Shown: positions 35,042 to 43,936 of the stretch, one piece after another
How the letters are laid out: each line of letters begins with the position of its first letter
How positions within the stretch are numbered: position 1 is the first letter of the stretch
DNA from: Parafrankia irregularis
GTDB lineage: Bacteria > Actinomycetota > Actinomycetes > Frankiales > Frankiaceae
Direction: 5' to 3'
Length of the DNA: 64,000 nt
Assembly: GCF_001536285.1 (NCBI RefSeq)
Contig: NZ_FAOZ01000028.1
Location: forward strand, 56,337 to 120,336
Program-made: the position numbers and the translations under genes
The notes under the pieces: generated by a model
Told to the model about the DNA's origin: nothing
Seen by the model: the letters and a program-made list of their open reading frames with translations, nothing else
Database searches by the model: none

Positions 35042-35587
35042 GTGTTCTGCACGAGGTGCGGCCAGCAGAACCCGTCCGACGCGCTGTACTGCGCGCGGTG
35101 CGGGTCGCCTCTGGTACGTCCGGGCGAGCCCGTGGCGCCGGAGCGACCCGCGGAGCAGACGTCGACCCTGAACCTTGCCGCGGCCCTCTCCGGTATCGAG
35201 GGCGACCATGTCGACGACTCGACCGAGCGCGACGCCGTCGCCGCGGTCGATGCGCTTCCGCCGGGTTCAGCCCTGCTTGTCGTCAAGCGGGGGCCGAACG
35301 CGGGTAGCCGGTTCCTGCTGGACGCGGACCTCACCACGGTCGGGCGCCATCCGGAGAGCGACATCTTTCTGGACGACGTGACCGTTTCCCGCCGGCATGC
35401 CGAGTTTCACCGCTCGCCCTACACGAAGGGTTTCTCCGTTCGTGACGTCGGCAGTCTCAACGGCACCTACCTGAACCGCGAGCGGATCGACTCCGCCGAG
35501 CTGACCGGTGGTGACGAGGTCCAGATCGGCAAGTTCCGCCTGGTCTTCCTGACCGGTGCTACCTACGGCGGGGTCGGCGTCCGGTGA
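35042..35587 (+). CDS. Zinc-ribbon plus FHA-domain protein, GarA/OdhI-like
   Basis: The 181-residue protein starts with a CxxC zinc ribbon (CTRCGQQNPSDALYCARCG) and ends in an FHA domain (about 85-165: GRHPESDIFLDD, SRRHAEF, GSLNGTYLNR). GarA and OdhI bind and inhibit the 2-oxoglutarate dehydrogenase complex until phosphorylated by PknG/PknB on an N-terminal ETTS motif. Here the matching place reads EQTSTLNL, with two Thr residues that may take the phosphate. The neighbourhood (gcvH upstream; MerR-FtsR, nuclease, MerR downstream) is that of garA (Rv1827). Start GTG 35042. Confidence 0.88.
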   Translation: MFCTRCGQQNPSDALYCARCGSPLVRPGEPVAPERPAEQTSTLNLAAALSGIEGDHVDDSTERDAVAAVDALPPGSALLVVKRGPNAGSRFLLDADLTTVGRHPESDIFLDDVTVSRRHAEFHRSPYTKGFSVRDVGSLNGTYLNRERIDSAELTGGDEVQIGKFRLVFLTGATYGGVGVR

Positions 35588-35603
35588 GCGGGGGTACGGC
35601 GCG

Positions 35604-36413
35604 GTGAGCGGCGGCGGCGCCGCGGCGGAGTCGATGCGCCCGTCGGGCCGTGCGGAGGAGTTCAGGCCGGGCGTGGCCCGGCGCAGTCCGTCCGCCCGGG
35701 CCGAGGACGCCGCGAAGACACTGAACATCGGCGAGGTCCTGGACCGGCTGCGAGCCGAGTACCCCGACATCACCCTTTCGAAGATCCGCTACCTGGAGTC
35801 CGAGGGGCTGGTCGAGCCGGCACGCACCAGCTCCAACTACCGGAAGTACTCGCTGGACGACGTTCTGCGGCTTCGGCATGTTCTGCATGCCCAGCGCGAG
35901 CGTTACCTCCCACTCCGGGTGATCAAGGAAGAGCTGGCCGCGCTGGACCGCGGCGACACCGCGCTGCCCCGCCCGGGGCCTCGGGCCGTCCCGGACCGCC
36001 CTGTCGGGCATGGCCTGGACGCCCTGATCGGCGCCGAGCGGGTCCGTCTGTCGCGCCGGGAGCTGTTGGCCGCCAGCGGCCTGGACGACGACGTCCTCGC
36101 CGAGCTGGAGGGTAACGGGCTTGTCGGGCCCATCGCCGGTGGCGGGTACTACGACTCCGACGCACTGCTGGTGGCCCGTACCGTGGCCCTGCTCGCCTCG
36201 CACGGCGTCCAGGTGCGCCACCTACGTGCCGCCCGTGCCGCGGCGGACCGTGAGGCAGGTCTCATCGAGGCCGCTGTCGCACCGCTGCGCTCCGGGCGGC
36301 TGGGAGAGTCCGACGGGCGCGCCGCGCAGACCGTCGACGAGCTTGCGACGCTGCTGGTGCGCATGCATGCCGCACTGCTGCGTACCCGGCTTGCCGCGAG
36401 CCGGTCGGGGTAG
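35604..36413 (+). CDS. ftsR: MerR-family regulator, FtsR-like
   Basis: The 269-residue protein has a disordered N-terminus of about 45 residues, a MerR winged helix (about 46-110: TLNIGEVLDRL, LSKIRYLESEGLVEPART, NYRKYSLDDVLRL) and a helical C-terminal part. It is the position and sequence equivalent of Rv1828 and Corynebacterium FtsR, which activates ftsZ transcription. It begins 16 bases after the FHA gene. The start is GTG 35604. Confidence 0.87.
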   Translation: MSGGGAAAESMRPSGRAEEFRPGVARRSPSARAEDAAKTLNIGEVLDRLRAEYPDITLSKIRYLESEGLVEPARTSSNYRKYSLDDVLRLRHVLHAQRERYLPLRVIKEELAALDRGDTALPRPGPRAVPDRPVGHGLDALIGAERVRLSRRELLAASGLDDDVLAELEGNGLVGPIAGGGYYDSDALLVARTVALLASHGVQVRHLRAARAAADREAGLIEAAVAPLRSGRLGESDGRAAQTVDELATLLVRMHAALLRTRLAASRSG

Positions 36414-36571
36414 CACATACCCACTACGCACATGGTGCGAGTCCGTACGGAAAGTGAGAACCGGCGGGCGCGCTGACGCGGGGCGGTAGCGGGGATACTG
36501 TCTCCTCGTGGGGTTTTCCGGCTCCGGTCACAGCGTCCCACCCTGCCCCACCTGCGCTAGGAGGTAGATCG

Positions 36572-37057
36572 GTGCATCGGCTGGACATCGTCGGCGTGCG
36601 TGTCGAGCTTCCGTCGAAGCAGCCGATCGTTCTGCTCAAGGAGGTGGGAGGCGAGAGGTACCTGCCGATCTGGATCGGAGCGGTCGAGGCCACAGCCATC
36701 GCCTTCGCCCAGGAGGGCATCACGACGGCCCGCCCGATGACCCACGACCTGATGCGGGACGTCCTGCGCGCCCTGCAGACGGAGCTGACCCAGGTCACCA
36801 TCACCGACCTGCAGGACGGCGTGTTCTTTGCCACCCTGGTCTTCGGTAACGGGGTCGAGGTCTCCGCCCGGCCCTCGGACGCGATCGCCCTGGCCATGCG
36901 GATGGGCGCGCCCGTGTACGGCGTGGAGGCGGTGCTGGCGGAGGCCGGCATCACGGTCCCGGAGGAGCAGGAACAGGAGCAGGAGAGCGAGCTGGAGAAG
37001 TTCCGGGAGTTCCTGGACACCATCTCGCCGGAGGACTTCAACACGCCGGGCTCGTGA
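36572..37057 (+). CDS. Bifunctional nuclease family protein (DUF151)
   Basis: The 161-residue protein has the DUF151 core with LLKEVGGERYLPIWIGAVEA near residue 30 and ARPSDAIALAMRMGAPVYG near residue 105. It ends in an acidic Glu/Gln-rich helix. Plant homologues show DNase and RNase activity; the bacterial role is not settled. It corresponds to Rv1829. GTG 36572 is supported by a strong AGGAGGT 8 bases upstream. The 158-bp gap before it may carry its own promoter. Confidence 0.9.
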   Translation: MHRLDIVGVRVELPSKQPIVLLKEVGGERYLPIWIGAVEATAIAFAQEGITTARPMTHDLMRDVLRALQTELTQVTITDLQDGVFFATLVFGNGVEVSARPSDAIALAMRMGAPVYGVEAVLAEAGITVPEEQEQEQESELEKFREFLDTISPEDFNTPGS

Positions 37058-37424
37058 TCATCGGTCGGTTCGGCCGGCCCGCCGGTCGCGGCCATGGCCG
37101 AGCCCCCGTCCGATGTGTCCCGATCGCGGGTGTTTCGCCAAAATAAACCCGAACTCCGCTGTTTGACGCCCGCATGTCCACTGGACGACGGACACGCCGG
37201 CTTGGATCATTGAAGGGACGATGCCCCGCCCCTACGGTCGGGCGAACCGGTTGCCGAGCCAGTGGTTGGCGGGGCACCGGGGTTCACCGCCGCGCAGGGG
37301 AGCGCGCGCTCATGTCGCGGCGCGTCGGGCTGCGCGACGCGCCTCGGCGCGGCGGCGGTGACGGTGTGCGGCATCGTCGGCGGGCGGGCCGTGAGGCTCC
37401 CGGACTGTCCGGAGGATGGGACTG
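37058..37424. other. Gap before the second MerR gene
   Basis: This 367-bp stretch has no supported gene. It contains an AT-rich patch (CCAAAATAAACCC near 37139-37151) flanked by CGGGT/ACCCG, and a GTCCA-C-TGGAC palindrome near 37175. Either could be part of a promoter or MerR operator for 37425-38051. Confidence 0.35.
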
Positions 37425-38051
37425 GTGAAGAGTGGCACCTCGATCGGGGCGGCCGCGCGGGTGGCGCCGGACGATGCGGATCCCCACTGGGGGGACGACG
37501 AGCAGGCGACCATGATCGAGCAGGGGCAGCTCTTCGGCGACGAGATACCGCAGCCGCCGGGGGATGATGTCGGCTACCGGGGGCCCACCGCCTGTGCGGC
37601 GGCGGGTATCACCTACCGCCAGCTCGACTACTGGGCCCGGACCGGGCTGGTGGCGCCGAGCGTGCGGGGTGCCAGCGGGTCCGGCAGCCAGCGGCTCTAC
37701 TCGTTCCGGGACGTGCTGGTGCTGCGGGTCGTCCGCAAGCTGCTGGAAGCCGGGGTGTCGTTGCAGAACATCCGGGCGGCGGTGGAGCACCTGCGGACCA
37801 GGGGAGTGGCGGACCTCGCCCACCTGACACTGATCAGCGACGGCTCGACCGTCTACGAGTGCACCTCGGACGACGAGGTCATCGATCTCGTCCGGGGCGG
37901 CCAGGGCGTTTTCGCCATCGCGGTGGGCCGGGCCCTGGAGGACATGCGCGGTCAGCTCGCGGAACTGCCCTGTGAGCGCCCTGGGCAGCCGGCGGCGGCC
38001 CATCCGGGCGATGAGCTGGCGCACCGGCGACGGCGGCGCAGCTCGGCCTGA
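37425..38051 (+). CDS. MerR-family regulator, Rv1830-like
   Basis: The 208-residue protein has a MerR winged helix at about residues 45-115 (GPTACAAAGITYRQLDYWAR, GLVAPSVRGASGSGSQRLYS) and a C-terminal effector-like region. It matches the second MerR gene that closes the garA-ftsR block. The Mycobacterium homologue affects cell division and antibiotic tolerance. GGAGG lies 9 bases before GTG 37425; the ATG at 37416 is too close to that site. Confidence 0.87.
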   Translation: MKSGTSIGAAARVAPDDADPHWGDDEQATMIEQGQLFGDEIPQPPGDDVGYRGPTACAAAGITYRQLDYWARTGLVAPSVRGASGSGSQRLYSFRDVLVLRVVRKLLEAGVSLQNIRAAVEHLRTRGVADLAHLTLISDGSTVYECTSDDEVIDLVRGGQGVFAIAVGRALEDMRGQLAELPCERPGQPAAAHPGDELAHRRRRRSSA

Positions 38052-38145
38052 GAGCCCGAGACCCTCGGCGGCCGGCCGCGGTCCGCGGCCCGCCACAGCG
38101 AAAACTCGCTCGAGAACTGTCGGTGCCCTGGCGTACCTTCGCCCT

Positions 38146-39198
38146 GTGACCGATCAGACAGCGGTCCTCGTCGAGGGCCTTCGCAAGAACTATGGCCGAC
38201 ATACGGCCCTGGCCGGGCTTGACCTGAGTGTCAGCGTCGGCAGTGTGCACGGTGTCCTCGGCCCGAACGGGGCCGGCAAGACGACCGCCGTCCGGATTCT
38301 GTCGACGCTGCTCGCGGCCGACGGCGGCCGGGCCGAGGTGCTCGGCGTCGACGTGCTGCGCCATCCGGAGCGGGTCAGGCCACGCATCGGCCTGACGGGC
38401 CAGTACGCGGCCGTGGACGAGCGGCTGACCGGCCTGGAGAACCTGGAGATGTTCGGCCGGCTGTACCGCCTGCGGGCCCGCACGGCGCGGGCCCGCGCGA
38501 TCGAGCTGCTGGAGCGGTTCGAGCTGACCGAGGCCTCGCGGCGGCAGATCAAGACCTATTCGGGCGGCATGCGCCGCCGTCTCGACCTCGCGGCGAGCCT
38601 CATCATGGCTCCGGCCGTGCTGTTCCTGGACGAGCCCACCACCGGCCTGGACCCGCGCAGCCGCCAGGCGATGTGGCGCGTGATCGCGGATCTGGTCCGC
38701 GAGGGCACCACCGTGCTGCTGACCACGCAGTACCTGGAGGAGGCCGACCAGCTGGCGGACCGGGTGTCCGTCATCGACGGCGGCCGGGTGATCGCGGAGG
38801 GGACCTCCGACGATCTCAAGCGGCAGATCGGCGGTGACCGGCTGGAGATCACGATCGCGCCTGGCGACGACCTCGACGCCGCCACGGCCGTGCTAAGCCG
38901 GCTGGGTACGGGGCCGGCCGGCGTGGCCGCCGAGGAACGCCGGGTGACCGTGCCGGTCGCCGGCGCGGCCGTGCTCGCCGAGGCGGTGCGGTCGCTGGAC
39001 GAGATCGGCGCCACGATCGTCGACGTCGGGCTTCACCGGCCGTCCCTCGACGACGTCTTCATGGCCCTGACGGGTCACGGTGCCGCAGGTGGCGCTGATG
39101 GCTCTGATGGCGCCGACGGCGCTGATGGCGGGAAGGACGCCGTGCGGCCGCCCGGCCCGCGGTCGGGTGACGACGAGTCGGATCTGGTGGCGACATGA
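38146..39198 (+). CDS. ABC transporter ATP-binding protein, DrrA-type
   Basis: The 350-residue ATPase has Walker A GPNGAGKTTAVRIL (near residue 43), Q-loop GQYAAVDERLTG, signature YSGGMRRRLDLA, Walker B VLFLDEPTTGLDPRS and the H-loop region replaced by TQYLEEADQL, as usual for DrrA proteins. The C-terminal domain (about 225-310) is the DrrA extension. The last 35 residues are GADGSDGAD-type repeats. DrrA/DrrB pairs export drugs or lipids. Start GTG 38146; the stop overlaps the permease start (ATGA). Confidence 0.92.
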   Translation: MTDQTAVLVEGLRKNYGRHTALAGLDLSVSVGSVHGVLGPNGAGKTTAVRILSTLLAADGGRAEVLGVDVLRHPERVRPRIGLTGQYAAVDERLTGLENLEMFGRLYRLRARTARARAIELLERFELTEASRRQIKTYSGGMRRRLDLAASLIMAPAVLFLDEPTTGLDPRSRQAMWRVIADLVREGTTVLLTTQYLEEADQLADRVSVIDGGRVIAEGTSDDLKRQIGGDRLEITIAPGDDLDAATAVLSRLGTGPAGVAAEERRVTVPVAGAAVLAEAVRSLDEIGATIVDVGLHRPSLDDVFMALTGHGAAGGADGSDGADGADGGKDAVRPPGPRSGDDESDLVAT

Positions 39199-40007
39199 GC
39201 ACTCTGGACCTGAGCCCGGTTCCCGGGCGTGGCAGGCTCGCCTGGGAGGCCGCGGACGCCTGGGTGATGTGCCGGCGCAACCTCGTCCAGACCTGGCGGG
39301 TGCCGGAGCTGCTGGTCTTCGCGACGATCCAGCCGGTGCTGTTCGTCCTGCTGTTCACCTATGTCTTCGGCGGCGCGATCAACGTCGGTCCGGGGGTGGA
39401 GTACGTCGACTACCTGATGCCCGGCGTCTTCGTGCAGACGGTGATCTTCGGGTCGATGATGACCGGCATCGGGCTGGCCACCGACAAGGAGGCGGGCCTG
39501 ATCGACCGCTTCCGCGCGCTGCCGATGAGCCGCTCGGCGCTGCTGACGGGCCGGACCCTCGCGGATCTCGTCCGCAACGCGTTCATCATTCTGATCATGC
39601 TGCTGGTGGGTCTGGCGGTCGGCTTCCGGTTCGGGAACACGACGGTTCCCGCCGCGCTGGCTGGGTTCGGCCTCATGCTGCTCTTCGCCTACGCGTTCTC
39701 GTGGCTCTCGGCGGTCATCGGCATGTCGGTCGGCAGCGCGGAGGCCGCGCAGTCGGGCGGAATGATCTGGATCTTCCCGTTCGTGTTCGCGAGCTCCTCG
39801 TTCGCCCCGGTCGAATCCATGCCCGGCTGGCTCCAGGCGTTCGCGAAGCACCAGCCGGTCACCTGCACCGTCGACGCGGTGCGAGCCCTTTTCCTCGGGG
39901 GCCCGGTGGCCGGGGACCTGCTGGCGGCTCTCGCCTGGTGCCTGGGAATCCTCGTGGTGGCCGGGCCGCTCGCCGTCCGCGCCTACCGCAGGGGCACCGC
40001 CCACTGA
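39195..40007 (+). CDS. ABC-2-type permease, DrrB-type
   Basis: The 270-residue protein has six hydrophobic segments with the ABC-2 motif region FRALPMSRSALLTGRTLADL near residue 110 and FASSSFAPVESMPGWLQAFA near residue 198, both typical of DrrB. It forms the membrane part of the exporter with 38146-39198. The substrate is unknown; nothing in the neighbourhood suggests an antibiotic cluster. Confidence 0.92.
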   Translation: MSTLDLSPVPGRGRLAWEAADAWVMCRRNLVQTWRVPELLVFATIQPVLFVLLFTYVFGGAINVGPGVEYVDYLMPGVFVQTVIFGSMMTGIGLATDKEAGLIDRFRALPMSRSALLTGRTLADLVRNAFIILIMLLVGLAVGFRFGNTTVPAALAGFGLMLLFAYAFSWLSAVIGMSVGSAEAAQSGGMIWIFPFVFASSSFAPVESMPGWLQAFAKHQPVTCTVDAVRALFLGGPVAGDLLAALAWCLGILVVAGPLAVRAYRRGTAH

Positions 40008-40054
40008 CGCCCGCCCACCTCGCGGCCCGGTCGGCTCCGCACCGCCCGGTCACC

Positions 40055-40585
40055 TCAGGTGCGCCCCTCCTCGTTCTGGGCGTTGCCCAGGGTGGGCTCG
40101 TAGGCGAGCCAGTCAGCACGCAGGACGGGCCAGCCGTCGGCGCGCAGCAGCTCCACCACCGCCGGGTCGTCGTCGACCACGACGGCGACCCGGCGGCGTG
40201 AGCCGAGGCGGCGCAGCTCCGACCGCTTGAAGATCCGCGCGGGCCGCCGGTCCGCGTCCGGGCGCATCCGCAGCTCGCCCACCGGCAGGCCCTGCGCACG
40301 CAGCCAGCGCTCGGTGGCGGCGCGGGAGCGCTCGGGGCGACCCGTCAGCCAGATCACCTCGTGGTCGCGGGCGAGGGTGCGGACGAGCTCCACGCCCTCG
40401 ACGAGCGGCGGGTCGACGTCGGCGGCGGCGAAGAAGGCCTCCCAGTCACCCGGGAGTGCCCGCAGGAACCGCAGGCGGTGCCGGACGTCCGCCACGACAC
40501 CGTCCACGTCGATGACCGCGAGCGGTGGCTCGCCCGCATGCTGAGCGCCCACGCCCAGGTCGGACACGCGCCCCGGATCCGCCAC
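40055..40585 (-). CDS. HAD-superfamily phosphatase-like protein
   Basis: The 176-residue protein has HAD motif I AVIDVDGVVADVRHRL (near residue 24), motif II in EVIWLTGRPERSRAATERWL, and motif IV VAVVVDDDPAVVELL. It resembles the phosphatase half of polynucleotide kinase-phosphatases and short magnesium phosphatases; the substrate is unknown. The second Asp of DxDG is kept. GTG 40585 is fixed by AGGAGG 7 bases upstream. The gene converges on the ABC permease and is divergent from the FtsK-like gene. Confidence 0.8.
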   Translation of the reverse strand: MADPGRVSDLGVGAQHAGEPPLAVIDVDGVVADVRHRLRFLRALPGDWEAFFAAADVDPPLVEGVELVRTLARDHEVIWLTGRPERSRAATERWLRAQGLPVGELRMRPDADRRPARIFKRSELRRLGSRRRVAVVVDDDPAVVELLRADGWPVLRADWLAYEPTLGNAQNEEGRT

Positions 40586-40897
40586 TTCTGCGCCTCCTGT
40601 ACAGCAATCACGTCGCAGCATCTCCGCTGGGCCATTGCTCATTGAACACCGCGCCACGGTGGATAATGCGCCGGTCTCCCTGCCAGCATCCGGTACGTTC
40701 CAGTTCGTCGCCGGCGGTCACCCTGCGGAACCCGCCGAACGGGCCGGAGACACCCTGGTGGTCGCTGATCCGGCGTGTGGTGAAACGGCACGATGTGACG
40801 GAGCGGTCGCTAGCGTGGTGTCTCGGGCACGGCGGCGGGGCGACGGCCGTCGGCCGCCTGCCGCGGACGCGGAGCACAGCTGTCGCGAGGAGGTCGC
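40586..40897. other. Divergent gap between the HAD and FtsK-like genes
   Basis: 312 bp with no supported gene. It should hold promoters in both directions, but I could not identify them with confidence. Confidence 0.35.
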
Positions 40898-43800
40898 GTG
40901 TCGGGCACACGGCGAGCGCGCCTGCTCGTCTCCGGGATCTCCGAGAACCTCGGGGTGGTCCTCTCGCTTGCCGACCGGCTTGACGAGCAGGCCGCGCGGC
41001 TCGAGGCCGGCGAGGGGCCGTCCGCCGCGACCGTGACGCTGGACGCGGAGACGATCAGCGAGGCGGCCGCCGACCTCGCGGGCAGTCTGGAGGGTGTCCG
41101 GCTCGCCCTGAGCGAGGCGGCGTCGCTCGCGCGGCGCCACGCGCCCGCGTTCGCCGGTGCCGGCTGGGACGCACCGGAGTGGCACAGCGCATCCGTCGCC
41201 GCACCCGTCGCCGGCCCAGCTGCCGCCGGCCCCGCGGGCGGCCTGGCCGGCCCCGCGGGCGTGGCCGGTCCGGCCGGCCTCGGTGGCCCCGTGATCGGGC
41301 CTGGGGGGCAGCCCGGCCTGTGGCGGCTCGGGCGCATCCTCGTTCCGCCGCTGGCACGCGGGGGGCGACCCGTCGAGGTGCCGCTGGCGGTGCCGCTGCT
41401 GGACGCCGGGAACCTCCAGATCACCACGACCCGCGAGCGCCGCGGTGAGGCCGTGGGCCTCGTCCGGGGTCTGCTCACCCGCGTTCTCGCGAGTGCGTCG
41501 CCGGGCGCGGTCCGGGTCACGGTCTACGACCCGCACGAGCTCGGCGCGGGGCTCGCGGGCTTCGCGCCGCTGCGCGCCCACGGAGTGGTCGGGCCCACCC
41601 TGACCTCCCGGGCGCGGCTGGAGGCCGCCCTCGCGGAGCTGTCCGCCGAGGTCGGCCGCATCACGGTCGACCGTCTCGGCGGCCGGTTCGACTCGCTGCG
41701 CGAGCGGGAGGACGCCGGCGTGCCCCGCGGCGAGCCCTGGCGCCTGCTGATCCTGCTGGGCCTGCCGCCGCTGGCCGACGAGGCCGCTCGCACGCTGGAG
41801 GCGGTGGCGGCCCAGGGGCCGTCCTGCGGGGTGCACATCATCGCGGTCGTCGAGGCGGAGGAGGGCGCGGACGCCCCGGGCGGCCGGGGGGTGCCGAGCC
41901 TGCCCCGGGCCGAGACGGTGACCGCGGTGGAGCTGCAGGGGGACCCGGGCGACGTCGGCGCGGTCATGCCCGGCGGGTGGCGGACGTCGATGTCGGGCCT
42001 GCTCGGCTGCGCGCTGGACGACGCGCCTCCGATGTCGGTGGTCGCCCAGGTCACCACCCGGGTGGTCGCCGGGGTGGAGCAGGCCGTGGTCCGCGGGCCG
42101 GATCTGGGCGGCCTGCTTCCTCCGGGGCTGTGGGAGTACGAGAGCTCCGCCGGGGTGTCGGTACCGGTCGCGCACGGCCCCGACGGAGCGGTCGGGCTGA
42201 CCTTCGACGACGACACGGTCCACTGCCTCGTCGGTGGCCAGGCCGGGGCGGGCAAGTCGACGCTGCTGCTCGACGTGGTCTACGGGTTGGCCGCCCGCTA
42301 CGGGCCGGACCAGTTGCGCTTCCACCTGCTCGACTTCAAGGAGGGCCTGGAGTTCGCCCAGTTCGCGCAGCGGCCGGGCGACCCGTTCTTCCTTCCACAC
42401 GCGGACACCGTCGGCATCGAGAGTGACCGCGAGTTCGGTGTCGCGGTGCTGCGCGCGGCCCGCAACGAGATGCAGCGGCGGTCCGTCACGATGCGCGCGC
42501 TGGGCGCCCGTGACCTGCGCGGGCTGCGCGCGGCGGACCGTAGCTCCCCCTGGCCGCGGGTCGTGGTCGTCGTCGACGAGTTCCAGGTGATGCTCACTCC
42601 GCTCGACACGGTCGCCCGGGAGGCGGTCTCCCTGCTGGAGGTGCTCGCGCGGCAGGGCCGGGCCTACGGCATCCACCTGCTGCTGGCCAGCCAGACGCTG
42701 TCCGGTATCGACGCGCTGGACGCGACGGCCGGCAAGCGGGGGTCGATCTTCGGCCAGTTCGCGCTGCGCGTCGCGCTGCGGACGTCCATCTCCGAGTCGC
42801 GGGTGCTGCTGTCGACCGCGAACGAGGCGGCGGGTGCGCTGTCCGGGGTCGGTGAGGCGATCGTGAACCGGCGCAACGGTCACCCCGTCGGCAACGAGCA
42901 CGTCCGCGTGGCCTACCCGGACCCGGCGGTGCTGGCCGAGCTGCGAGACCAGCTGAGCGCGATGGTGGTCCGGGCGGTTCCGGCGATGCGCCCACCGCGG
43001 GTCTTCGTCGGCCACGCTCCCGCCGTCCTCACGGACAACCCTGCCTTCCAGGCGCTGGCCGGCCGGCCGGTGCCCGCCTCGGGTGATCCCGCCGGGGGCG
43101 GCGCCGCCTACGGCTCCGGCTCCGGCGCCGCCCTGCTCCCGGCGGATGGCTCGGTCGACGGCTCGGCGGGGGATCCGCTGGCGTTCGTCGGGGTGCCGCT
43201 GGATCTCGCTCCTCCGGCGGTGGGCGTGCGCCTGGCCCGGCTGCCCGGCCGTCATCTGGCGGTGCTCGGCCCGCTGCGGCGGGAGGCGGTCGGGATGCTG
43301 CAGGCGGCGGCGGTGTCCGTCGGTGCCCAGACCGCGCCGGGCAGCCTCGTCGTCGACATCGTCGCGGTGGATCCGGCCACGGTGTCAGCCGCCGAGACCC
43401 TGGCATCGGCGTTGCGCCGCGCTGGCCATCCGACCTATGTGACGGACGTGACCGGCCTGCGGGGGGTCCTCGCGTCCGCGGGGGCGGAGATCCGCGCCCG
43501 CGAGGAGGCGGCGCTCGCCGGGCAGGGTGGTGCCGCGTCGACCACCCGGCTGCTGGTCGTCTTCGCCCTGGACGCGGGCCGGGCTGGTCTGGAGGCGCGT
43601 GACGACGCCTCGCGGCGGTCCGGGCTGGACGATCTGCGGACCCTGACGCGTCGCGGCCCGGCGGCCGGGGTGCACCTGCTGGGCTGGTGGCGTGCCCCGT
43701 CCCGGCTCGCCGACGACCTGGGGCCCGGGCACCGGGACGACATCGCCGCCTGGGTCGCCACCGGGCTGCCCGGGGGGGACCTGTTCGGACTGGCCGGGCA

Positions 43801-43936
43801 CCGTCCGGTCACGGCCGGTACGACCCCGAACCGGGCCGTGCTGTTCGACCGGCACGTCCAGGCCGAACCACGCACGGTTGTCCCCTTCGCGCCCCTTGAG
43901 ACCCGGTCCGGTGCTGACAATGGGACGGCGGTCTGA
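40898..43936 (+). CDS. FtsK/SpoIIIE-type ATPase with a second, degenerate ATPase-like domain
   Basis: The 1012-residue protein has a helical N-terminal part (1-85), a Gly/Pro/Ala-rich linker (about 86-135), an FtsK/SpoIIIE ATPase with Walker A CLVGGQAGAGKSTLLLDVV (near 445) and Walker B PRVVVVVDEFQVML (near 555), and a C-terminal domain (about 745-1012). The latter resembles the same fold but has VLGPLRREAVGML in place of Walker A and LLVVFALDAGRA in place of Walker B. No transmembrane helices and no gamma domain are seen, so it is not the division FtsK. One active plus degenerate ATPase modules recall EccC of type VII secretion. GTG 40898 has GAGGAGG upstream. Two genes follow closely. Confidence 0.9.
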   Translation: MSGTRRARLLVSGISENLGVVLSLADRLDEQAARLEAGEGPSAATVTLDAETISEAAADLAGSLEGVRLALSEAASLARRHAPAFAGAGWDAPEWHSASVAAPVAGPAAAGPAGGLAGPAGVAGPAGLGGPVIGPGGQPGLWRLGRILVPPLARGGRPVEVPLAVPLLDAGNLQITTTRERRGEAVGLVRGLLTRVLASASPGAVRVTVYDPHELGAGLAGFAPLRAHGVVGPTLTSRARLEAALAELSAEVGRITVDRLGGRFDSLREREDAGVPRGEPWRLLILLGLPPLADEAARTLEAVAAQGPSCGVHIIAVVEAEEGADAPGGRGVPSLPRAETVTAVELQGDPGDVGAVMPGGWRTSMSGLLGCALDDAPPMSVVAQVTTRVVAGVEQAVVRGPDLGGLLPPGLWEYESSAGVSVPVAHGPDGAVGLTFDDDTVHCLVGGQAGAGKSTLLLDVVYGLAARYGPDQLRFHLLDFKEGLEFAQFAQRPGDPFFLPHADTVGIESDREFGVAVLRAARNEMQRRSVTMRALGARDLRGLRAADRSSPWPRVVVVVDEFQVMLTPLDTVAREAVSLLEVLARQGRAYGIHLLLASQTLSGIDALDATAGKRGSIFGQFALRVALRTSISESRVLLSTANEAAGALSGVGEAIVNRRNGHPVGNEHVRVAYPDPAVLAELRDQLSAMVVRAVPAMRPPRVFVGHAPAVLTDNPAFQALAGRPVPASGDPAGGGAAYGSGSGAALLPADGSVDGSAGDPLAFVGVPLDLAPPAVGVRLARLPGRHLAVLGPLRREAVGMLQAAAVSVGAQTAPGSLVVDIVAVDPATVSAAETLASALRRAGHPTYVTDVTGLRGVLASAGAEIRAREEAALAGQGGAASTTRLLVVFALDAGRAGLEARDDASRRSGLDDLRTLTRRGPAAGVHLLGWWRAPSRLADDLGPGHRDDIAAWVATGLPGGDLFGLAGHRPVTAGTTPNRAVLFDRHVQAEPRTVVPFAPLETRSGADNGTAV

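Noticed and set aside
38146..40007. Antibiotic self-resistance cluster
   Set aside because: DrrA/DrrB-type exporters are common; no biosynthetic genes lie in the window to support this.
40718..43255. 845-codon minus-strand frame
   Set aside because: Antisense to the FtsK-like ATPase, whose Walker motifs are clear.
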